Origin: Thermonema rossianum DSM 10300
GTDB lineage: Bacteria; Bacteroidota; Bacteroidia; Cytophagales; Thermonemataceae
Reading direction: 5' to 3'
DNA length: 53,495 nucleotides
Assembly (NCBI RefSeq): GCF_000426825.1
Contig: NZ_AUGC01000017.1
Coordinates: 1 to 53,495, forward strand
Shown: piece after piece, positions 36,221 through 45,138 of the stretch
Layout of the letters: every line of letters starts with the position of its first letter
Position numbering within the stretch: position 1 is the stretch's first letter
The notes under the pieces: generated by a model
What the model saw: the letters and a program-made list of their open reading frames with translations, nothing else
Databases searched by the model: none
What the model was told of the DNA's origin: nothing
Position numbers and translations under genes: made by a program

Positions 36221-36709
36221 CTAAATGCGTTTGACAGCAAAACGCAGTGGCAGGGCAAGCATCCACACCACCAGCAGCACTGCCCCTGCCATCAAGTAGG
36301 GCGAGAGGTCAAGCGAAAGGTAGGTGATGGTATTGTGATGTACAAACTGATATACAAACCATGCAAAAAGGGCATTGACCCAGCCGGCAAAGCCATTGGC
36401 CCATCCGCGCAATATTTGAAAGGTGGCTTGCACATGGGCTTTGTCTTGGGTCCAAAACGAAGCAATGGCAAGGCGGCGTACCGGTATTTGGGCTACGAAT
36501 TGCACGAACAACACCATCAAGAGGTTGAAAAACACCACAAAACCGGCCGTCACATAAAAAAACTGGCTTTTATGAAAAGCTTCAAGCGGTTGTTGAAATT
36601 CATTGAATTGAAAACCTACTACCTCGGGCAGCAGGCTGTATCCATACAGAAGCACCACCACAAATGCCAGCAGGGAAATACGCTGAAATAGCGTCATGAA
36701 GGTTGTCAT
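36221..36709 (-). CDS. Four-helix integral membrane protein, hypothetical
   Basis: A 162-residue protein with four hydrophobic segments, near residues 10-28, 50-72, 102-122 and 137-157. It ends in a basic Arg-Phe-Ala-Val-Lys-Arg-Ile. The N terminus is Met-Thr-Thr-Phe-Met-Thr-Leu-Phe-Gln-Arg; the Met at position 5 is an alternative start. I do not recognise a named family; it resembles small multi-pass proteins of Cytophagales with no known role. It has its own terminator and is the first gene of this minus-strand block. Confidence 0.7.
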   Translation of the reverse strand: MTTFMTLFQRISLLAFVVVLLYGYSLLPEVVGFQFNEFQQPLEAFHKSQFFYVTAGFVVFFNLLMVLFVQFVAQIPVRRLAIASFWTQDKAHVQATFQILRGWANGFAGWVNALFAWFVYQFVHHNTITYLSLDLSPYLMAGAVLLVVWMLALPLRFAVKRI

Positions 36710-36809
36710 ATTCTTGATATTTAAATGAACAGCCCTGCAAACTTAAATAAGTTTCACCTTTTGTTAAAACATAATGTTTGGATGGCAGCGCGAATATTTC
36801 CACCTTGCT

Positions 36810-36842
36810 TTTCGCTTCAATAAAAGGCTTTTTTTAGCTTTG
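36810..36842 (+). promoter_or_regulatory. Putative promoter of maeB
   Basis: A perfect -7 box TAGCTTTG at 36835-36842 has TTTC at 36810-36813, 21 bases upstream, as a weak -33 box. The ATG follows 25 bases after the box. Confidence 0.4.
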
Positions 36843-36867
36843 CACTTAATCAACAAAAGTTTGGACT

Positions 36868-39156
36868 ATGCCAATAAAAGTAAGACGTGAAGATGCACTG
36901 AATTACCACCGGGAAGGCGTTCCCGGTAAAATCGAAGTGGTGCCTACCAAAGCCTTGAGCACCCAGTTGGACTTGGCACTTGCCTACTCGCCCGGTGTGG
37001 CAGAGCCTTGCAAAGAGATTGCCGCCGATAAAGAAAAGGTTTATGAATATACTGCCAAAGGCAATTTGGTAGCCGTCATTTCCAACGGAACGGCTGTTTT
37101 GGGCTTGGGCGACATCGGTCCCGAAGCTTCCAAGCCGGTGATGGAAGGCAAAGGTGTATTGTTTAAAAAGTTTGCCGGCATTGATGTGTTCGACATAGAA
37201 GTGGACTGCAAAGACCCCGCCGAGTTCGTGAAGATTGTGAAAGCGCTGGAGCCTACCTTTGGGGGCATCAATCTGGAAGACATCAAAGCGCCCGAGTGCT
37301 TTGAAATAGAAAAGGCACTGCGTGAGCAGATGAACATACCGGTTATGCACGACGACCAACACGGCACTGCCATCATTTCGGCAGCTGCCCTGCTCAATGC
37401 TTTGGAGTTGGTGGGCAAGTCTATAGACCAAGTGCGCATCGTAGTCAATGGTGCGGGGGCGTCGGCTATTGCCTGTGCCAAGATATATGTGAGTTTGGGC
37501 GCACGCCCCGAAAATATCGTGATGCTCGATAGCAAAGGCGTGATTCGAAAAGACCGTGAAAACCTGGATGCCATCAAAGCCGAATTTGCTACCGGGCGTG
37601 ATTTGCACACACTCGAGGACGCCATGAAAGGCGCCGATGTGTTTGTGGGCTTGTCCCGCGGCAACGTGGTTACGCCCGAAATGCTGTTGAGCATGGCAGA
37701 CAACCCCATTGTGTTTGCCTTGGCAAACCCCGATCCCGAAATAGCCTACGATTTGGCTATGAAAACCCGCCCCGATGTCATCATGGCAACTGGGCGTTCG
37801 GACCACCCCAACCAAGTGAACAATGCCTTGGGGTTCCCCTACATTTTCCGGGGGGCTTTGGATGTGCGTGCCACCGAAATCAACGAAGCCATGAAGCTGG
37901 CAGCCGTGCGCGCCATTGCCGACTTGGCCAAGCAGCCGGTGCCCGATGCGGTAAGCCGTGCTTATGGCGACAAAACCCTGTCTTTTGGCAAAGACTACCT
38001 GATTCCCAAGCCACTGGATTACCGCCTGATTACCACCATTTCGCCGGCGGTAGCCAAAGCAGCCATGGAATCGGGCGTTGCACGCCGGCATATTACCGAC
38101 TGGGCGGCTTATGAAGTGGAGCTGCAAGAGCGTATTGGCATAGACCAAAAGCTGATGTCCACCATCATACAAAAAGCCAAAAGTAATCCCAAACGGGTGG
38201 TATTTGCCGAAGCCGACAACCCTAAAATACTGAAAGTGGCACAAGTGGTGTCAGACGAGCGCATTGCGCATCCTATCTTGCTGGGCAACCGTCAAAAAAT
38301 AGAGCAAATAGCCGCTGAGTTGCATTTAGACCTTTCGGCTTGTGTAATCATAGACCCGGCCGAAGAAGAGGAGCGTCGTGAGCGCTTTGCCCAAATACTT
38401 TATCAAAAGCGGCAAAGACGGGGCGTTACGCTTTATGATGCCCGCAAGCTCATGCTCGACCGCAACTACTTTGGCGTTGCCATGCTGGAAACCGGCGAAG
38501 CCGATGCTTTCATTTCGGGCTTGACTAAAAATTACCCCCGCGTAATTCGTCCGGCTTTGCAGATAGTGGGGGCACGGGCGCCCATGAAGCGCGTTGCCGG
38601 CATGTATATCCTGCATTCCAAACACCGCACTTTGTTCTTTGCCGATACCACCGTAAATGAAAACCCCACTGCCGAAGAGCTGGTTGATATCATCAAACTG
38701 ACACAGCGCGGCGTGCAGTTCTTCGGTTTTGAGCCCCGTATGGCTGTTTTGTCTTACTCGAATTTTGGTTCTGCCGAAGGGGCAGTGCCTGAAAAAGTGC
38801 AAAAAGCCGTGGCTTTGGCAAAAGAGCGCTACCCCGACATTATTGTGGATGGCGATATTCAGGCCAACGTGGCGCTGGACGTGCAGCTGTTGCGCGAAAA
38901 CTATCCGTTCAGCGAGCTGGCAAAAGAAGGAGCCAATACTTTGATATTCCCCAATCTTGAATCGGGCAACATTGCCTATAAGCTGCTGCAGGAAGCCGGT
39001 GGGCTGGAAGCCATCGGACCCATCTTGCTGGGCATGAACAAGCCGGTGCATATCTTGCAGCTGGGCAGCTCTATTCGCGAAATCATCAATATGGTAGCCA
39101 TTGCCGTAGTGGATGCGCAACGCCGTAATAAAGTAGAGGAGAAAGTGAATGCCTGA
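36868..39156 (+). CDS. maeB: NADP-dependent malic enzyme with C-terminal phosphotransacetylase-like domain
   Basis: A 762-residue enzyme that converts malate to pyruvate and CO2, giving NADPH. The malic enzyme half (about 1-425) has [11 protein letters not shown], Gly-Leu-Gly-Asp-Ile-Gly-Pro, the metal-binding [11 protein letters not shown], and the Rossmann loop Val-Asn-Gly-Ala-Gly-Ala-Ser-Ala. The C-terminal half (about 430-755) is a phosphate-acetyltransferase fold, which in MaeB is thought to bind acetyl-CoA for allosteric control rather than catalyse. Length matches MaeB. It is monocistronic, with a promoter box and a terminator. Confidence 0.96.
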   Translation: MPIKVRREDALNYHREGVPGKIEVVPTKALSTQLDLALAYSPGVAEPCKEIAADKEKVYEYTAKGNLVAVISNGTAVLGLGDIGPEASKPVMEGKGVLFKKFAGIDVFDIEVDCKDPAEFVKIVKALEPTFGGINLEDIKAPECFEIEKALREQMNIPVMHDDQHGTAIISAAALLNALELVGKSIDQVRIVVNGAGASAIACAKIYVSLGARPENIVMLDSKGVIRKDRENLDAIKAEFATGRDLHTLEDAMKGADVFVGLSRGNVVTPEMLLSMADNPIVFALANPDPEIAYDLAMKTRPDVIMATGRSDHPNQVNNALGFPYIFRGALDVRATEINEAMKLAAVRAIADLAKQPVPDAVSRAYGDKTLSFGKDYLIPKPLDYRLITTISPAVAKAAMESGVARRHITDWAAYEVELQERIGIDQKLMSTIIQKAKSNPKRVVFAEADNPKILKVAQVVSDERIAHPILLGNRQKIEQIAAELHLDLSACVIIDPAEEEERRERFAQILYQKRQRRGVTLYDARKLMLDRNYFGVAMLETGEADAFISGLTKNYPRVIRPALQIVGARAPMKRVAGMYILHSKHRTLFFADTTVNENPTAEELVDIIKLTQRGVQFFGFEPRMAVLSYSNFGSAEGAVPEKVQKAVALAKERYPDIIVDGDIQANVALDVQLLRENYPFSELAKEGANTLIFPNLESGNIAYKLLQEAGGLEAIGPILLGMNKPVHILQLGSSIREIINMVAIAVVDAQRRNKVEEKVNA

Positions 39157-39177
39157 TGGTCCTCTCATTAAGTTTTC

Positions 39178-39215
39178 ACCGGGCGGTTTGCTATTATGCG
39201 GCTGCCCGGTTTTTT
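39178..39215 (+). terminator. Rho-independent terminator after maeB
   Basis: A seven-bp GC-rich stem (39178-39184 with 39204-39210) followed by a T-run through 39215. The loop of 19 bases can pair partly. The next 110 bases to the minus-strand gene hold nothing I recognise. Confidence 0.7.
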
Positions 39216-39327
39216 CGTTTATGGGAGGAATCAACTCTTTTTGCGGATGGAAAAAGTTCAGCAGGCATTTCCTTTCGAAGGAAAAGGTGCCAAGCGTTTG
39301 GCAGCTGCCCATGCGGAACCCGTGCCT

Positions 39328-40203
39328 TTAGCTCGATTGCACCCTTTGTATCTGCATGTTTTTCTGAGGGAACCCCACAAAGAAGTTTTTCAGGTATGAA
39401 CCTGCCAACAACAAAAACTTATGCAAGTTGGGCACACGCACCCGCTCTTGCATGATGGTGGCTGCCGGCAGCTTGCGTATCTTATCGAACAGCTTGGTAT
39501 AATACACATAAGCCAGGTAAACGCCCAAGCGGGCACCTTCGGGCAGACGGCAAATGCCTTCGTAACCCGCTTGAAAGTCGGCTGCTATTTCGTCTTCTAT
39601 TGCTTTTTTCTCTTTTTCACTGAAATGCTCAAAGTCGATGCCCGGGAAGTAGGTGCGCCCCCGCTCGACGTAGTCGCTGCGCAGGTCGCGAAGGAAATTG
39701 ATTTTTTGAAAGGCAGCCCCCAAGCGGCGTGCAGGTTCTTTCAGTAGCTCATAGAGCACTTCATCGCCTTCACAGAACACACGCAAGCACATCAGGCCCA
39801 CTACTTCGGCAGAACCGTAAATATAGGTTTCGTAGCTTTGGCGGTCGCAGCGTGTCAGCCACAAATCCATTTCCATACTGTGCAGGAAAGCATCAATCAG
39901 CGCGCGTTCAATTTTATATTGACGCACAGCCCACTGAAAAGAATGCAGCACCGGGTTCAGGCTGATGCCTTCTTCTATGGCACGGTAGGTGTCTTCTTTG
40001 AAGCGGTCGAGGAGTTGTTTTTTATCATGTCCGTGGAAAGTATCCACGATTTCGTCGGCGTAGCGCACAAAGCCATAGATAGCGTAAATGGGGGCGTGAA
40101 AGCGCTTGTGTAAGGTGCGAATGCCCAAGCTGAAAGAAGTGCTGTAGCGCCGCGTAATGAGCTTGCTGCACTCCAGCGTGGTGCGTTCGTAAAGGTCAAG
40201 CAT
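39328..40203 (-). CDS. crtB: Phytoene/squalene synthase family protein, probable phytoene synthase
   Basis: A 291-residue all-helical prenyltransferase. The ATG at 40203 gives Met-Leu-Asp-Leu-Tyr-Glu-Arg-Thr. The two Asp-rich substrate motifs are Asp50-Glu-Ile-Val-Asp54 and Asp-Leu-Arg-Ser-Asp in Asn-Phe-Leu-Arg-Asp-Leu-Arg-Ser-Asp, as in enzymes that condense two GGPP or FPP molecules. Phytoene synthase is favoured because pigmented Bacteroidota usually carry a CrtB of this length and this start, but squalene or dehydrosqualene synthesis cannot be excluded. No other carotenoid gene is nearby. Confidence 0.87.
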   Translation of the reverse strand: MLDLYERTTLECSKLITRRYSTSFSLGIRTLHKRFHAPIYAIYGFVRYADEIVDTFHGHDKKQLLDRFKEDTYRAIEEGISLNPVLHSFQWAVRQYKIERALIDAFLHSMEMDLWLTRCDRQSYETYIYGSAEVVGLMCLRVFCEGDEVLYELLKEPARRLGAAFQKINFLRDLRSDYVERGRTYFPGIDFEHFSEKEKKAIEDEIAADFQAGYEGICRLPEGARLGVYLAYVYYTKLFDKIRKLPAATIMQERVRVPNLHKFLLLAGSYLKNFFVGFPQKNMQIQRVQSS

Positions 40204-40226
40204 AATGATGATGGTTTGTCTTATTT

Positions 40227-40258
40227 TGAATATAAAGAATAACGGATTTGCCCCCAAA
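40227..40258 (-). promoter_or_regulatory. Putative promoter of the crtB-like gene
   Basis: Read on the minus strand, TTTG (complement of 40255-40258) and TATATTCA (complement of 40227-40234) are 20 bases apart. The -7 box matches at six of eight positions. The start codon lies 24 bases downstream. Confidence 0.4.
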
Positions 40259-40290
40259 TTGTTTGGCAAGTAAAGCGCTCAAAAAATGCT

Positions 40291-41214
40291 TCAGCGCCGG
40301 TTGTCGTGGTCTTCGAGCATGCTCAGATAGCTGTGATAACGTGTATCGGCTATTTCGCCCCGTTCGAAAGCTTCGCGTACGGCGCAGCCCGGCTCATGCA
40401 CATGGATGCAGTTATGAAATTTGCATTCGCCCAAATACTTCCGCATTTCAGGGAAGTAATGCGAGAGCTCTTGTGCTGCAATATCAACCAAGCCCATTTC
40501 TTTGATGCCCGGCGTGTCTATAATGAAGGTATTTTCCCACAGCTCGAACATCTCGGCAAAGGTGGTGGTATGCTTTCCTTTTTGGGAGTAATGCGATATT
40601 TCAGAGGTCTTCAAGTTCAATTCCGGTTTGATGGCATTGATAAGCGAGGACTTGCCCACACCCGAGTGCCCCGATAGCAGCGATATTTTGCCGTCGAGCA
40701 AAGCGCGAAATTCATCGATATGATAACGTTCGGTTACGGAGGTATCCAGACAGCGATAGCCTATAGCCTCATACATGTCCATAATTTCGGCTTGGTAATC
40801 CCGCCCTTCGTCGGTGAGAATATCGGTTTTATTGAAAACAATGACAGCGGGCACGTCGTAAGCTTCGCAGCTCACCAAAAAACGATCGATAAAACCGAAC
40901 GAAGTGCGCGGCATAGCCAAAGTGGCAATTAAAATAGCTTGGTCAATGTTAGCAGCAATGAGGTGGGCATGACCGGTCCGGTGTACCGACTTGCGTATGA
41001 TATAATTGCGGCGCGCTTCTATTTCTACTATCAAGCCACGCTTTTCTGTTTCATCTTCTACTTCAAAATGCACGCGGTCGCCCACGGCTACCGGATTGGT
41101 GGTCTTAAATCCTTTTAGGCGTAGCTTGCCACGCAAACGGCATTTGTAAAAGTCGCCTTCGGGTGTGCGCACGTCGTACCATGAACCGGTAGAGCGAAAA
41201 ACAATTCCTTCCAT
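40291..41214 (-). CDS. rsgA: Ribosome small-subunit-dependent GTPase A
   Basis: A 307-residue circularly permuted GTPase that helps mature and check the 30S subunit. The ATG at 41214 gives Met-Glu-Gly-Ile-Val-Phe-Arg-Ser-Thr-Gly-Ser-Trp-Tyr, the usual start of Bacteroidota RsgA; the upstream TTG is not needed. An OB fold comes first, then G4 Phe-Asn-Lys-Thr-Asp, G1 Gly-His-Ser-Gly-Val-Gly-Lys-Ser-Ser and G3 Asp-Thr-Pro-Gly. A C-terminal zinc cluster (Cys-Lys-Phe-His-Asn-Cys, His-Glu-Pro-Gly-Cys) closes it. It follows the lipoprotein gene by 26 bases. Confidence 0.95.
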   Translation of the reverse strand: MEGIVFRSTGSWYDVRTPEGDFYKCRLRGKLRLKGFKTTNPVAVGDRVHFEVEDETEKRGLIVEIEARRNYIIRKSVHRTGHAHLIAANIDQAILIATLAMPRTSFGFIDRFLVSCEAYDVPAVIVFNKTDILTDEGRDYQAEIMDMYEAIGYRCLDTSVTERYHIDEFRALLDGKISLLSGHSGVGKSSLINAIKPELNLKTSEISHYSQKGKHTTTFAEMFELWENTFIIDTPGIKEMGLVDIAAQELSHYFPEMRKYLGECKFHNCIHVHEPGCAVREAFERGEIADTRYHSYLSMLEDHDNRR

Positions 41215-41240
41215 GCACTTAGCTGTGTTTTGTTTTTGTT

Positions 41241-41807
41241 TCAAGGGGTTTGATAAACTACAATAGAGTCGGTAAAGATAACATTACTTTCGTTGAGTGC
41301 ACGGTCGGCAATGGAAATACGGAAACGCAGGGTGTCGTAAGGATTCAAGGTGTATTGTAGGTCATTGGAGAAGGCAGGTATAAAGGTCTTGTAGATGATG
41401 GTGCCTTCAACAGGGTTGGGCGAATCGGTAATGGGACTGATGCGTCCGTTGAGGGTAGTACCGTTCGGAAGGGCAAAGGGAGCGTAGCTGCCCGATTCGC
41501 GGCGTTCCACATCGCAAAAATAGTTAAAGTAAAAGCGGTTGATTTGCGTTGAGTCTTCATCTAAGTACAGCTGATAGGGCGGAAGGGTATCGGCTTGTGA
41601 TAAACCAATGTCGCCGTTGCCGTCGGTGAAATCAACGGCAATAATAACCGAGTCGCCCAAGTAAAAGCCGGTGGTAGAGTCGCGCTGCGGGATGGCCGTG
41701 ATTTCTTTAAAAGTAATTTGGGGTGCCAAAGGGAAGCTGGGTTTTTCATAGCAGGCACCAAGCAGCCCTGTCAATAGGCAGGCAAGCAGAATATTGTATT
41801 TTTGCAT
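41241..41807 (-). CDS. Putative secreted lipoprotein
   Basis: A 188-residue protein with a lipoprotein signal peptide: Met-Gln-Lys-Tyr-Asn, hydrophobic core, lipobox Leu-Gly-Ala-Cys19. An ATG two codons upstream (41813) is an equal alternative. The mature part is rich in Asp, Ser, Thr and aromatic residues and looks like beta sandwich. It includes Asp-Phe-Thr-Asp-Gly-Asn-Gly-Asp-Ile-Gly-Leu, an Asp-rich loop that could bind calcium, seen in many uncharacterised Cytophagales lipoproteins. It is divergent from the LuxE-like gene, with only about 30 bases between starts. Function unknown. Confidence 0.78.
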   Translation of the reverse strand: MQKYNILLACLLTGLLGACYEKPSFPLAPQITFKEITAIPQRDSTTGFYLGDSVIIAVDFTDGNGDIGLSQADTLPPYQLYLDEDSTQINRFYFNYFCDVERRESGSYAPFALPNGTTLNGRISPITDSPNPVEGTIIYKTFIPAFSNDLQYTLNPYDTLRFRISIADRALNESNVIFTDSIVVYQTP

Positions 41808-41841
41808 ATGCATTTCTATTTCCTTTAAATACCTTGCGCTT

Positions 41842-42849
41842 ATGCTAAACAACCCCCTTCGCCAACAACTGATGCACCGCATATTGACGTGCACGGCAGA
41901 GCGCTTTGAGCTGCTTGCCTTAGATGTGTTTCGCTATCAATACGAGCGAAACACGGTCTATCGTGCATTTGTTCAGGCGCTGGGGCTTGATGCTTCTAAG
42001 ATACACAAAATAGAAGAAATCCCTTTTTTGCCTATTGAGTTGTTTAAAGATCATCAAATATTGTGCGAGGGTTTGTCCCCCGCTTTGGTGTTTGAGAGCA
42101 GCGGCACGACCGGGCAGCAGCGCAGCCGCCACTATGTGGCAGACCCGGCATGGTATGCCACCGTAAGCCGGCAAATTTTCGAGCGTCTGTATGGCCCTTT
42201 GTCGAACTTTCACATATTGGCACTTTTGCCTTCTTATCTCGAACGCCAAACGTCTTCTTTGGTGTGGATGGTGCGCCATTTCATAGAGCAGAGCCGGTCG
42301 GAAGCATCGGGGTTTTACCTTTATAACTACGAGGAGCTTTTGCGCAAGGTGGAGCAGTTAAAGAAACAAGCCGATGGGCGGCGCATTTTATTGATAGGCG
42401 TTTCGTTTGCTTTGCTGGAGTTGGCAGAGCGCCATGCGCCCGATTTGTCGGGCTTAATAGTCATGGAAACAGGGGGCATGAAAGGGCGACGGCAGGAGCT
42501 GTTGCGCGAGGAACTGCATGCCCTTCTCTGCGAAAAAATGAATCTTCGCAGGGTGCATTCCGAGTATGGTATGACAGAGCTGCTTTCGCAAGCTTATTCA
42601 AAAGGTGAAGGCATTTTCGATGCGCCGCCTTGGATGCGTGTGCTGCTGCGCGAGCCCAATGACCCCTTAACGCTGAACCCCCGTCAAAGGGCCGGCGCAG
42701 TCAATATCATTGACCTTGCCAACATTGATAGTTGTGCTTTTATTGCCACGCAAGATATGGGCAGCCTGTTACCTGACGGGCGTTTCCGTATCACCGGACG
42801 CATGGACTTTGCCGAACAAAGAGGGTGCAATATGCTGCTTTGGCAGTGA
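41842..42849 (+). CDS. LuxE/PaaK-family acyl-protein synthetase-like enzyme
   Basis: A 335-residue adenylate-forming protein. The ATG at 41842 gives Met-Leu-Asn-Asn-Pro-Leu. Motifs include Glu-Ser-Ser-Gly-Thr-Thr-Gly-Gln-Gln-Arg-Ser (P-loop-like phosphate site, about 88-98), Glu-Thr-Gly-Gly-Met-Lys-Gly-Arg and Tyr-Gly-Met-Thr-Glu-Leu, as in the LuxE/PaaK family. LuxE activates fatty acids as acyl-AMP for bioluminescence, but Bacteroidota carry this homologue without lux genes, and here it stands alone. Substrate is unknown; a role in lipid or cofactor acyl activation is inference. Confidence 0.82.
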   Translation: MLNNPLRQQLMHRILTCTAERFELLALDVFRYQYERNTVYRAFVQALGLDASKIHKIEEIPFLPIELFKDHQILCEGLSPALVFESSGTTGQQRSRHYVADPAWYATVSRQIFERLYGPLSNFHILALLPSYLERQTSSLVWMVRHFIEQSRSEASGFYLYNYEELLRKVEQLKKQADGRRILLIGVSFALLELAERHAPDLSGLIVMETGGMKGRRQELLREELHALLCEKMNLRRVHSEYGMTELLSQAYSKGEGIFDAPPWMRVLLREPNDPLTLNPRQRAGAVNIIDLANIDSCAFIATQDMGSLLPDGRFRITGRMDFAEQRGCNMLLWQ

Positions 42850-42921
42850 CCGAACGCTTGCATTTGCGTAAATAATGTAGTACCTTGATATTTAATCGAC
42901 TTTTACTTATCGCAGGTATTC

Positions 42922-45129
42922 ATGAAGTGGCGGCTGTCTCTTTGCATATCTTTGTTTCTTTTTACCGGAAGCTTCTGTGAGCTGTGTGGGCAGTACGACG
43001 TGGACAGTCTGAAAAAGGCTTTGGAGGAGTGTCGTCGTCAAAATGATGCAGTCCGGGAGGCCGAAGTGCTGAAAAAACTTACGGCACGTTTTGTAGCCAA
43101 TGATTCGATTCAAATGCACATCTATCGCCGGCAGTTGCATGAGCTGGCACGCCGGCATTCCAATAACCACCATATTCAGGCGATTGATGCCTTCATTGAG
43201 GCCATCATGCACCACCGTAAAGGTGATTTTAAAAAAGCCAAAGAATTCTACCAAAAGGCAGAAAGTGACTATTGGCGGGCCGGCGATACGTTGCAGGCAG
43301 CCCATATGCATGTATATGTGGGCAATATGTATTATGAACTGGGGGAATATGCCCGGGCTGTAGAAACCTACCTGGAGGCTTTAAAAATATTTGAAGAACA
43401 GCGAGATGTTCGTGGCATGGGGCGTGTGTACAATAACTTGGGGAATATTTATAACGACATGGGGGAATATGAAGCGGCGCGCACCTATCTTGAAAGGTCA
43501 CTTGAAATAGACAGCTTGCGCAAAGACTGGGTGGGAACCATCATTAGTTATAACAACCTGGCCAATGCTTACCGCGGCTTGGGGCAGTACGAAAAAGCGC
43601 TGGCTTATTATCAGAAGTATTTAGACATGGCAGCGCAATATGGTACAAAAAAAGGTGTGTCCATTGTTTTGCGCAATATGGGGGAAATTTACCTGCGTTT
43701 GCAAGATTACGAGCGTGCAAAAGCATGCTTTGAAGAAGGGTTGCGTGTGGAGCAAGAAACCAATAATAACCTTGCCGAGCTGGCCGATTTTTATTTAAAC
43801 ATAGGGCGTTTGTATTATCACCGGGAAGAACCGGAGCAAGCCGAACAGTCGGCACTTGTCGCCTTGAATCATGCACAGGCAGCCGGCGTGCAACGCATCA
43901 TCATGGAAACACATGCCCTGCTGTCTGACATTTATGCAAAAAAACAAGACTATGCCCGTGCTTACAAGCACTTGCGTGAATATGAGCGAATCAGAGATAA
44001 AATTTACCCGGGCGACAAGCGTGCCGAAATTTTTAAGTTGCAGCTTCAATATGAGGCGGAAAGACGCACGAAGGAAGCCGAACTGCGACGTAAGGCAGAG
44101 CAGCTGGCTGCGCTCGAAGAGCGGCAAAAGCTGCTGATACTACTTTTTGCCGGTTTTGCTTTGCTGGTATTGTTGGGGGCTGTCGTGATTATTTACCGGC
44201 GTTATGCAGAAAAGAAAAGATTGTTGAATGCCTTAGAAGCTAAAAGCAGGGAGGTGGAAGCTCACCGCAGGGAAATACTGGAAAAGAACGAAGAGCTGGA
44301 GGCTTATCAGCATGTAATAGAAAGGCAAAACCGGGAGTTGAGTCTTGCCAATAAAAGTTTGGAAGAGCAGGTGGCAGCCCGCACACAGGAGTTGAAGGAG
44401 TCTTACAAACAGTTGCTGCGCACAAAAAACGACCTGGACAGTTTCCTTTACCGTGCTTCTCATGACCTGAAAGGACCCATTGCCCGGGTGCTTGGCTTGG
44501 TGAATGTGGCACTGCATGATGTTGAGGACCCTAAGGCGGCAGAATACTTCTCGCGCATTATGCACACAGCACAAGAAATGGATTATATCTTAGCCCGCCT
44601 GCTTACCATCAACAGCATCATCAACCATGAGCCGGTAGCCAAGCAGATAGATTTTCAGCAAATGGTAGAAGAGGTATTTCAAAAATTCGACGCGGAGCTG
44701 TACAAAGACCGGCTGCGTTGGTCTTTGAGTGTTTCGAAAGAAGTGGAGCTGTGGGCAGACCCTGCCTTGTTTCGCCTCGTGCTTGAAAACCTTATTCAGA
44801 ATGCCATTGACTACTGCGACCGTTATCAAGGCGTACAGGTCGATATAGAAGTTGTACCCCGTGGGCGGCGCTATGTACATATTCACATTGTGGACCACGG
44901 TATTGGCATAGAAGAAGAAATAAAAGACAAAGTGTTTGACGTATTCACCAAAGGGAGCCGTTCCCGCGGCGCAGGTTTAGGATTATACGTAGTGCGCCTG
45001 GCAATGGAGCGCCTGGGCGGGCACGTGCACCTGAAACACACACAAGCCGGATATACCGAATTTTTGCTCAGCTTACCACGCATACCGTCCTACATGCAAG
45101 ATGCGGAATCTGTGCCGAAAAGTTCTTAA
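42922..45129 (+). CDS. TPR-containing membrane sensor histidine kinase
   Basis: A 735-residue kinase. It has an N-terminal signal peptide ending near Cys-Gly-Gln, about six tetratricopeptide repeats in the periplasmic part (about 80-350), and one membrane helix (about 398-420). A coiled coil follows (about 425-495), then HisKA with His514 in Ala-Ser-His-Asp-Leu-Lys-Gly-Pro. The HATPase domain has Asn-Ala-Ile-Asp-Tyr, Asp-His-Gly-Ile-Gly-Ile and Gly-Ala-Gly-Leu-Gly-Leu. This TPR-helix-kinase layout is common in Bacteroidota. No receiver is attached and no response regulator is near. A possible promoter is CTTG 42857-42860 and TACCTTGA 42881-42888, 20 bases apart. dnaX starts nine bases after its stop. 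Confidence 0.92.
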   Translation: MKWRLSLCISLFLFTGSFCELCGQYDVDSLKKALEECRRQNDAVREAEVLKKLTARFVANDSIQMHIYRRQLHELARRHSNNHHIQAIDAFIEAIMHHRKGDFKKAKEFYQKAESDYWRAGDTLQAAHMHVYVGNMYYELGEYARAVETYLEALKIFEEQRDVRGMGRVYNNLGNIYNDMGEYEAARTYLERSLEIDSLRKDWVGTIISYNNLANAYRGLGQYEKALAYYQKYLDMAAQYGTKKGVSIVLRNMGEIYLRLQDYERAKACFEEGLRVEQETNNNLAELADFYLNIGRLYYHREEPEQAEQSALVALNHAQAAGVQRIIMETHALLSDIYAKKQDYARAYKHLREYERIRDKIYPGDKRAEIFKLQLQYEAERRTKEAELRRKAEQLAALEERQKLLILLFAGFALLVLLGAVVIIYRRYAEKKRLLNALEAKSREVEAHRREILEKNEELEAYQHVIERQNRELSLANKSLEEQVAARTQELKESYKQLLRTKNDLDSFLYRASHDLKGPIARVLGLVNVALHDVEDPKAAEYFSRIMHTAQEMDYILARLLTINSIINHEPVAKQIDFQQMVEEVFQKFDAELYKDRLRWSLSVSKEVELWADPALFRLVLENLIQNAIDYCDRYQGVQVDIEVVPRGRRYVHIHIVDHGIGIEEEIKDKVFDVFTKGSRSRGAGLGLYVVRLAMERLGGHVHLKHTQAGYTEFLLSLPRIPSYMQDAESVPKSS

Positions 45130-45138
45130 CTTGCAGCT

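Noticed and set aside
36850-38244. Open minus-strand frame of 464 codons opposite maeB
   Set aside because: It lies fully antisense to a well-conserved enzyme and its translation shows no recognisable domain. GC-balanced codon use of maeB explains the open frame.
41215-41244. TTG start for rsgA overlapping the lipoprotein stop
   Set aside because: The ATG at 41214 gives the normal family start. The apparent overlap with the upstream stop arises only from the TTG.
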